Source of the DNA: G963666895 sp963666895 | Lineage (GTDB): Bacteria > Desulfobacterota > Desulfovibrionia > Desulfovibrionales > Desulfovibrionaceae | Direction: 5' to 3' | Assembly: GCA_963666895.2 (NCBI GenBank) | Contig: CAXXNS010000005.1 | Location: 36,426-100,425, forward strand | DNA length: 64,000 nucleotides | Part shown: positions 58,613 through 64,000 of the stretch, one piece after another | Layout: each line of letters opens with the position of its first letter | Numbering within the stretch: the stretch's first letter is position 1 | Program-made: the position numbers and the translations under genes | The notes under the pieces: model-generated | Told to the model about the DNA's origin: nothing | Database searches by the model: none | The model's input: only the letters and a program-made list of their open reading frames with translations

Positions 58613-58831
58613 ATGGCAAGACGACGACTTAAAACGGCTGGCGATATAAGAAGATACCTTGCAAATGTCATCAATGACGTTCATGACGGCAAGATGGACT
58701 TGAATAAAAGCGGGAAGATAGGCTTTCTTTGCAATGTGCTGCTGAAGTCGCTTGAAATCTGTGACGTTGACGAACGAATCCGCAGAATTGAGGAACAGCA
58801 AAATGACCTACTGGGTCACGGGGGGAAATAG
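58613..58831 (+). CDS. Small phage-type conserved protein
   Basis: A 72-aa helical protein, LKTAGDIRRYLANVINDVHD with SGKIGFLCNVLLKSLEICDV and ERIRRIEEQ. The pattern is common among small phage and element proteins encoded near replication or packaging genes, with no established function. GAGGG before the start. Confidence 0.68.
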   Translation: MARRRLKTAGDIRRYLANVINDVHDGKMDLNKSGKIGFLCNVLLKSLEICDVDERIRRIEEQQNDLLGHGGK

Positions 58832-58836
58832 GCAAA

Positions 58837-59121
58837 GTGGGTAAAAGTTTTGACCGACGATTGGTAAAGTTGGAATCGGCTATGCAGGCAAAATTGAACC
58901 CAAGAACTATGGTAGTAATAACAGCATATAATTTGCCAGATAACGAGATAGAACGACAAGCTGCATATGAATTAGCGCGTGAGCAATTCCCAGAAGCGAG
59001 TGAGGCCTACCTAGTCGTATTTATAGATAGAGGTACTTACAAAATCAGTGAAGCCGAGTTGGCAAGACACGGTAACAAGCCTTGGTTCACCTTAGGTCCA
59101 ACTCAGGATGTACGACCTTAA
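58837..59121 (+). CDS. Small element-borne protein, unknown function
   Basis: A 94-aa protein with GTG start. It begins with a basic coiled-coil MGKSFDRRLVKLESAMQAKL typical of phage helper proteins, followed by a mixed alpha/beta part (AREQFPEASEAYLVVFIDRG). It is six bases after the previous gene. Confidence 0.6.
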   Translation: MGKSFDRRLVKLESAMQAKLNPRTMVVITAYNLPDNEIERQAAYELAREQFPEASEAYLVVFIDRGTYKISEAELARHGNKPWFTLGPTQDVRP

Positions 59122-59338
59122 CAGGAGAAAGACTTTGGAATCCGGCGTAGGCACCGAATACTTCAGCGCCATTATGCGCCCCCCGCGCGTGACCGAGTGG
59201 TCATAAGACAGGCTGATTGGTCAATTCAAACGATTGAGCGGTTGCTCATATGTTTTTCTTGATCGGTGGGGCTTGTCTAAACGAATGGGGGCGGTGATGA
59301 AATCTGACATAAATGAAAAAAGGGGGTAAGACAAGAAC

Positions 59339-59665
59339 ATGAGAACTATTTCAGAGGCAACAGGTAAGGCGGGTGAGTATGCGCCGTTGCAGTTAAACAT
59401 CTATATGGGGTGCTTGCATCGCTGTAACTACTGTTACAACCCAAAGAGACGGTACATCAATGCTCAGAAGTATTTCAGCGGTCCCAACACAACGGAAAAC
59501 GTTCTGACCAGATTGCAGAAAGACGCGCGACACATGGCGCTGAAATGCGACAACCGGCAGGTGCATCATTTACAATATCCACCATGGGGCACATTTGATG
59601 TCCCTAAAAACATGATAGCGGTTTGTCATTCATGTCACTGTAAGCTTCACGGAAAGGATAAATAG
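59339..59665 (+). CDS. Chimeric radical-SAM N-terminus / HNH-like C-terminus
   Basis: A 108-aa frame. Residues 1-75 match the start of the radical-SAM protein at 61377, including the iron-sulfur motif CLHRCNYC (CxxxCxxC) and YFSGPNTTENVLTRLQKDAR. After DNRQVH the sequence changes to HLQYPPWGTFDVPKNMIAVC HSCH-type residues (CHSCHCKLHG), the end of an HNH nuclease. The radical-SAM domain is therefore far too short to work. Probably a deletion fusion. Confidence 0.65.
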   Translation: MRTISEATGKAGEYAPLQLNIYMGCLHRCNYCYNPKRRYINAQKYFSGPNTTENVLTRLQKDARHMALKCDNRQVHHLQYPPWGTFDVPKNMIAVCHSCHCKLHGKDK

Positions 59666-61015
59666 ATGATTATAAGCGCGGAGACGATTAAGACGAAAGA
59701 ACCATTCAGGGATCTGTTCCCGATAGATCCAAAAGTATTGGCTGCGGTTGCAGAGAATATGCAGGAGTTCGGATACGATGTTTCCGCTCCTATCGTTTTG
59801 TGGCGGCAAGAGGACGTTGTGCTGGACGGTCACACTAGACTTAAGGCCGCACAGCAGATTGGGTTGGAAGAAGTACACGTAAACTACAAAGACTTTGTCT
59901 CAATCGAGGATGCTCTCGAATATGCCATTCACAACCAGCGCGACCGGCGCAATATGACTGAGGCGGATCTTCTTCGATGCGTGGATGCTCTGGATGAACT
60001 TAAAGAACGGGGCGGGGATCGGCGCAGTGAAGAGGCAAAATCAAACCCCACACCTGTGGGAATTGAAAAAAACCAATCTGCTACTGCCACAGCCAAGACC
60101 ATCGGCACCAACCGTGGCAAGGTAGAAAAGGCTCGCACCGTTCTCCAAGCTCCAACCCAGAAACAGGCTGTCCTATCCGGCCAGAAGACCATTAATAAGG
60201 CGTACAACGATGTTCAGGCAGAGAGGCGGGTTCAAAAAGAGGCTGATCCGAAGACGGTCAATGGAACGTCCAAATTCAACCGGACAAACGACAACATCGA
60301 ATGGGCAAAGTGGACCTGGAACCCGGTGACGGGATGCGAACATGGATGCCCGTATTGCTACGCAAGAGACATTGCCAACCGCTTCTATAAAGAAGGTTTC
60401 AAACCAACCTTTCATCCCGATAGATTAAACGCTCCCAACAACACCAAAATACCCAAAAAAGATGAAACCGAACCCGGCATAAGGAACGTGTTTGTTTGTT
60501 CCATGGCGGATCTGTTCGGTGATTGGGTGCCGCAGGAATGGATTGATTCCGTATTGGAGGTTGTACGGAACACCCCGCAATGGACCTATCTGTTTCTGAC
60601 TAAAAACCCGAAACGGTATGTGGGCATCGATTGGCCGAAAAATGCATGGGTTGGGGCTACGATTGACAAGCAGGAACGAGTTATAGAAACCCTAAATGCG
60701 TTCGAGGTAATGGAGTCAAACGGCAATAGGCCGAAAGTGACCTTCATCTCGTTCGAGCCGTTATTGGAAGACATTGACCTTCTACCAAGAATGGCTGAAC
60801 CGGCCTCGGGGGTTGACTGGATAATCATAGGGGGGCAGTCGGTTTCTGGGGGCAACCAGCCGCCGAAACAGCCCGAATGGGAGTGGGTTGAACATTTATT
60901 CGAAACGGCCCGAAGCGAAAACGTACCTGTGTATTTCAAACCAAATCTAACGATCAGGCCGAAAGAGTACCCGCACGGCGGAAGGCATATTGTACATTTA
61001 GAGGACCCGTTCTAA
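59666..61015 (+). CDS. ParB-like domain fused to phage Gp37/Gp68 (DUF5131) radical-SAM-like protein
   Basis: A 449-aa fusion. Residues about 15-110 are a ParB/Spo0J N-terminal-like domain (VVLDGHTRLKAAQQIGLEEV; AIHNQRDRRNMTEADL), with a possible HTH to about 175. Residues about 205-449 are DUF5131 (WTWNPVTGCEHGCPYCYARD, giving CxxxCxxC; NVFVCSMADLFGDWVPQEWI; WTYLFLTKNPKRY; ISFEPLLEDIDL; WIIIGGQSVSGG). Gp37/Gp68 proteins occur in phages and in predicted defence or DNA-modification cassettes; their chemistry is not known to me. The stop overlaps the next start. Confidence 0.85.
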   Translation: MIISAETIKTKEPFRDLFPIDPKVLAAVAENMQEFGYDVSAPIVLWRQEDVVLDGHTRLKAAQQIGLEEVHVNYKDFVSIEDALEYAIHNQRDRRNMTEADLLRCVDALDELKERGGDRRSEEAKSNPTPVGIEKNQSATATAKTIGTNRGKVEKARTVLQAPTQKQAVLSGQKTINKAYNDVQAERRVQKEADPKTVNGTSKFNRTNDNIEWAKWTWNPVTGCEHGCPYCYARDIANRFYKEGFKPTFHPDRLNAPNNTKIPKKDETEPGIRNVFVCSMADLFGDWVPQEWIDSVLEVVRNTPQWTYLFLTKNPKRYVGIDWPKNAWVGATIDKQERVIETLNAFEVMESNGNRPKVTFISFEPLLEDIDLLPRMAEPASGVDWIIIGGQSVSGGNQPPKQPEWEWVEHLFETARSENVPVYFKPNLTIRPKEYPHGGRHIVHLEDPF

Positions 61016-61254
61016 TGCAACACGAAATCCGTGACACCCAACCCAACGCCACCAGGATTGTGAACGTTACAACGCTCAGAGCGATTTGCTTTTTCTGTGT
61101 GGAGTGCATGGGTCATCAGCCGCTTCTGGTGAAAGGATGCACCGACCCGAAGTGTGCCTTGTTCCCGTACCGCATGGGGAAAAATCCAGCCAGGGCCGGG
61201 CTGGGAAATCACAGGGCTCAACCGCCATTAAGAAGGTCTCAAAAGGCGTCGTGA
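61015..61254 (+). CDS. Small cysteine-rich protein linked to the radical-SAM cassette
   Basis: A 79-aa protein with a zinc-finger-like pattern: AICFFCVECMGHQ, then GCTDPKCALFPYRMGKNPAR, giving CxxCxxC and CxxxxxC. It overlaps the DUF5131 gene (TAATG), so it is coupled. Phage genomes often carry similar CxxC...CPLYPYRxG proteins of unknown role. Confidence 0.68.
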   Translation: MQHEIRDTQPNATRIVNVTTLRAICFFCVECMGHQPLLVKGCTDPKCALFPYRMGKNPARAGLGNHRAQPPLRRSQKAS

Positions 61255-61376
61255 GTTCGTAAAATCGGCTCAGATTTCGCTCAAAATGTTTCGGGAAGGG
61301 TTGAGTACCTGTGCGTGTGGAAAAGTTTAGAATGGGACGGGGGTAAATTATCGTCAGGGCGGGAGTTTGACACGGA

Positions 61377-62115
61377 ATGAGAATCATCTACAAACCATCG
61401 TGGGCGGCGGGAGAATACTCTCTCTTGGGGCTCAACATGTATCTGGGATGCACGCACCGTTGTCGATACTGCTACGGTCCTAAGGTACTGCGCATGGACC
61501 CAGAAAAATACTTCAGCGGTCCCAACCTGAAACCGGACGTCTTGGTTCGCCTGCAGAAAGACGCCAGGGCCATGGCGAAGAAGGGTGATGACCGGCAAGT
61601 ACACTTGACCTTTGTGGGTGACGTATACCAACCGCTCAAGCCGGATGAGGATATCACACGCGCGGCGCTGGAGATCCTGATTGACCATGGCTTGCAGTTC
61701 ACCATTCTGACCAAAGGCGGCAGACGGGCGCTTCGGGATTTCGATCTGCTTGCCGGATATCCAAAAGCATCATTCGGAACGATCTCTCGTGTTTGCGAGA
61801 TGAGAAGGATGTGGCAGAATTGGGAACCCGGTGCGGCCACGGTCAAGGAACGGTCCGACGTTATCCGGATCGCTCATCGAGCGACGGTATTCGGACCTGG
61901 GTCAGTCTGGAACCTGTGATCTATCCGGATCAGGCCTTGGCGCTTATACGGGCGCTGCATCCGGTTGTGGATCACTGGAAGGTTGGCAAGCTGAACCACA
62001 TGAATACCCCCCAACCTGTGGACTGGATCAGGTTCAGGGAAGATGTTACCGAGCTATGCTGGAGAGCCTCGGGGCGGACTATCACATCAAGACTTCGCTT
62101 ACCGAGTTGCGCTGA
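61377..62115 (+). pseudogene. SPL-like radical-SAM gene with several frameshifts
   Basis: Three frames together cover about 245 residues of one protein: GLNMYLGCTHRCRYCYGPKV (CxxxCxxC), YFSGPNLKPDVLVRLQKDAR, HLTFVGDVYQPLKPDEDITR and FTILTKGGRRALRDFDLLAG; then after shifts near 61770-61880, RTWVSLEPVIYPDQALALIR and VDHWKVGKLNH; then after a shift near 62070, LESLGADYHIKTSLTELR and the stop at 62115. This is the SplB/COG1533 radical-SAM fold. At least three single-base changes are needed, so it is probably inactive. Confidence 0.72.
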
Positions 62116-62569
62116 TTGTGGCGATCTCCGGATGTATAGACCGGGGGGACGGTTGAACAGTCCTTGTAGGATAGCGTGTTTTTGAAAAAATTAGCCCGTT
62201 CTCGCCTCGGGGCATACCAACCTACCCGGAAGGTCATTTCAAAGGCTCTACGGCCTGAAAACCACGTAACAAACACAGGGTTTAGAACATTCCTGAGCCG
62301 GGTCCAGGATCCGAGCATTGTCCCGGAAAATCTCCATTGGAGCGGAAGGCGAGATGGCAGAGGCGTCTATACGTAAACGTCCAGCCATGCATTGAAAGAA
62401 GCGGACTTTTTTGATTTTTAAGCCCGTTTCTGGTTTTAGGGGGTTACCTACCAGGGTACTTGAGAAAACCGATTCTGAGCCGGAAAACCCCAATTCAGCC
62501 GTGCGCTTTAGAGGAAAGAATTTTAGTGAAGCCCCATGCGGCTTTTTTCGATTCGCTGCAAAAGCATGA
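62116..62569. other. 454-bp region without a recognisable gene, with a terminator
   Basis: Contains stop codons in all frames and no conserved motif. AAGCC-CCATGC-GGCTT followed by TTTT (about 62529-62549) is a plus-strand terminator at the end of the radical-SAM cassette. A short ATG frame at 62354 with GGAAGGCGAG upstream encodes only 13 residues. It may be decayed element DNA. Confidence 0.55.
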
Positions 62570-63310
62570 TTATGCCTTGCCCCCTTTTTCTCCCAACATA
62601 GCCTCTTGCTGTATGACTGTTTCTTTTAGTGTCGCAACCGAAAGCAGAGGCTTAGATCGATGGATAACACTGTGACAGTTAGAACACACGGGGACTAAGT
62701 CCACAATGTGGACAACGGTGTCTGGCTTGAGTTTCGCGACAGGAAAAGTGTGATGTGCCTCAATATATCCATCGCCGTATTTGCCGTATTTCTCAAAGAA
62801 AGAAAACGCGCATATAGAACATCGTATTTCACCCTTGGTCTCCTCCAACCAGAGAGCTTTTGCTCGACGTGTGAGGTATTGGTTTCTCTCCTTAGTCAGG
62901 TGAAGTCTTAGAATTTCTCGGCCTTCTTTGAATTGAGTGTCGTTTGGATTATAGCCAAAGGCATCAGCGACTAGTGCTTCCTCTTCCGAAGGAAAATAGA
63001 AAGAGTTCTCTATCAATAAAGCATCATTTTTATCGCTTCGGTGTTTCATTACAATATCTTTCAGCGCGGTAGAACCATCTTTTAACCAATGACCCACCAA
63101 CGTATCAAATTGACTAACTCTGGAAATATCTGGGCGTAGTTGGCGAATGAACTTGTCTTGGACGGATCGGTAATCGATGTCTCTCCGAGTAGCCACAGCA
63201 TACGTTGCATCAATGCGCATCTGAGATAGAGAACCTTTCCCCCGACTGGCGCGATAGCGCTCTTGCAATTCTTGAATCACTTCAACTATCTGCTCTACTC
63301 TTGCGCTCAT
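62570..63310 (-). CDS. HNH endonuclease
   Basis: A 246-aa nuclease. The N-terminal 150 residues are unassigned. The C-terminal HNH domain has CSICAFSF, then GYIEAHHTFPVAKL (HH), VDLVPVCSNCHSVIHR (N, H and zinc Cys), the McrA-like arrangement of restriction or defence nucleases. The ATG at 63310 has AAGGAGATGAGCAATC upstream. Transcribed toward the radical-SAM cassette, from which it is separated by a terminator. Confidence 0.83.
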   Translation of the reverse strand: MSARVEQIVEVIQELQERYRASRGKGSLSQMRIDATYAVATRRDIDYRSVQDKFIRQLRPDISRVSQFDTLVGHWLKDGSTALKDIVMKHRSDKNDALLIENSFYFPSEEEALVADAFGYNPNDTQFKEGREILRLHLTKERNQYLTRRAKALWLEETKGEIRCSICAFSFFEKYGKYGDGYIEAHHTFPVAKLKPDTVVHIVDLVPVCSNCHSVIHRSKPLLSVATLKETVIQQEAMLGEKGGKA

Positions 63311-63384
63311 GATTGCTCATCTCCTTGGCACAACAATATTAGATGTGTCCGCAATCTTGAAACCTGAAAGCTGAAACTCACCCG

Positions 63385-63746
63385 TCACTGCATCTCCCAC
63401 ACATCCACATCCAATCCATAATGCATAATCACGGAATTCAGCCGAATAAAATACTTTCGGTCCGTTTCCTTCTCTAATATCAACACGATCCCCGGCTTCT
63501 TTCCCGTCTGAATCCCGTAGTAGAGTGCCTGACCGATGGCTTCGGCCCATTTGAAGCCAAAGTCGAATTCTATGGAGTGGGTTTCGTGAGGCAGTCACAC
63601 CGGGTTCGATCTGGAAGGAGTACTTCGACCTGACCGCCGTGCTCGGTGCACCACTTCTCCTGATACCATTTTTCCGAGTGTACGCGCTTAGCGGGGGCAA
63701 TGGCCGGGAGCAGGATCAGGATGAGGGCAAAGAGTAACTCTTTCAT
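63385..63746 (-). pseudogene. Small secreted element-borne protein with one frameshift
   Basis: Adding one base in the AAA run after CDCLT (about 63590) joins two frames into 120 residues: signal peptide MKELLFALILILLPAIAPAK, then RVHSEKWYQEKWCTEHGGQV, RTRCDCLT, HSIEFDFGFKWAEAIGQALY and VLILEKETDRKYFIRLNSVI. The second half looks like the PD-(D/E)XK-type core seen in small phage-linked proteins, but this is a guess. As written, the frame ends at 63570. Confidence 0.65.
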
Positions 63747-63780
63747 GACTGTTCTACGCGTTCTCTTCCCACGCCCGGAA

Positions 63781-64000
63781 TCATTCTCCGTAAAGAACGA
63801 AAGGAGCCCAGAAAAACGGAGGAGAGAGCGATTCACGCATTCCGGTAGATTCAAGCCTCATAACTTTCCCCATTAAACTCAATTTGGCCTTTCTCAAAGC
63901 CTCACTCTTGGGGAGGCCATTCTTTATATTCCGATAAAACAACTGCATAAGTTCGCTCGTCGACTCATCCTCTACGGGCCATATGCTTACAAGGACAGAC
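63781..64000 (-). CDS. CHAT-domain protein, C-terminal part (runs off the right edge)
   Basis: The last 73 codons are visible: SVLVSIWPVEDESTSELMQL, FYRNIKNGLPKSEALRKAKL and PPFFWAPFVLYGE before TGA. This matches the C-terminal half of CHAT (caspase HetF-associated with TPRs) domains: (S/A)LWxVxDxSTxxLMxxFYxxLxxG...ALRxAQ...HPxxWAxFxLxG. CHAT proteins are caspase-like proteases, sometimes in phage-defence or gasdermin systems. The catalytic His/Cys would be outside the window. The start lies beyond 64000. Confidence 0.78.
   Translation of the reverse strand, partial: SVLVSIWPVEDESTSELMQLFYRNIKNGLPKSEALRKAKLSLMGKVMRLESTGMRESLSPPFFWAPFVLYGE

Overview
The window is most consistent with a member of the Desulfovibrionaceae (Desulfovibrio or Pseudodesulfovibrio type). 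The core is GC-rich. It carries a TupB/TupC tungstate transporter, a candidate selenoprotein, PEP-CTERM-like proteins with a TPIPGAVWLLGTGVLGLFGL tail, and several large sensory proteins typical of that group. This placement is inferred from gene content and protein style, not from a marker-gene comparison.

Region 1-24.7 kb is ordinary chromosome. It holds tungstate uptake (tupC partial, tupB), argB, a TPR protein, a MOT1-like molybdate/sulfate transporter, an MFS exporter, proB-obgE-rpmA-rplU, and a minus-strand redox operon: nitroreductase, metallo-hydrolase, TusA-like protein with an in-frame UGA, flavodoxin-like protein, comF. It continues with a Tat-leader/molybdopterin pair, a YdbH/YdbL-like pair, marC, recN, a pabB-pabC fusion, two peptide-type ABC permeases and tRNA-Ala(GGC).

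Region 24.9-31.5 kb is accessory DNA bracketed by two identical directly repeated 1,251-bp IS3-family elements. Between them lie a secreted protein, a frameshifted HTH gene, three genes ending in nearly the same PEP-CTERM-like tail (one only a 3' remnant), and an ERCC4-type nuclease cut by the second IS. That IS also cuts the ExbB-like gene of a TonB-energising operon on its other side.

Region 31.5-39.2 kb is a minus-strand metal-uptake cluster: DUF3450/ExbB-like genes, a methyltransferase, a ZnuB/ZnuC/ZnuA-type ABC transporter, a second methyltransferase and a TonB-dependent receptor. Region 39.6-51.8 kb is signalling: a soluble double-sensor CheW protein, an RRM protein with a structured leader, a solute-symporter histidine kinase with a small membrane partner, a response regulator, a second kinase, a REC-PAS-GGDEF-EAL protein with a frameshift, and a flagellin-like protein.

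Region 53.5-64 kb is a lower-GC integrative element. It has an N-terminally truncated, frameshifted tyrosine integrase, an AlpA-like HTH, a prim-pol/helicase replication protein whose gene contains helically phased iteron-like repeats, a PC4-like protein, a ParB-DUF5131 fusion flanked by radical-SAM genes, an HNH nuclease, and the C-terminus of a CHAT-domain protein at the window edge.

The most notable items are the UGA-containing TusA-like gene with a downstream SECIS-like hairpin, the intragenic iteron arrays, and the ParB-DUF5131/radical-SAM cassette. At least seven genes from 27 kb onward are broken by single-base changes in or beside short homopolymer runs, so either the accessory DNA is decaying or the base calls in it need checking.
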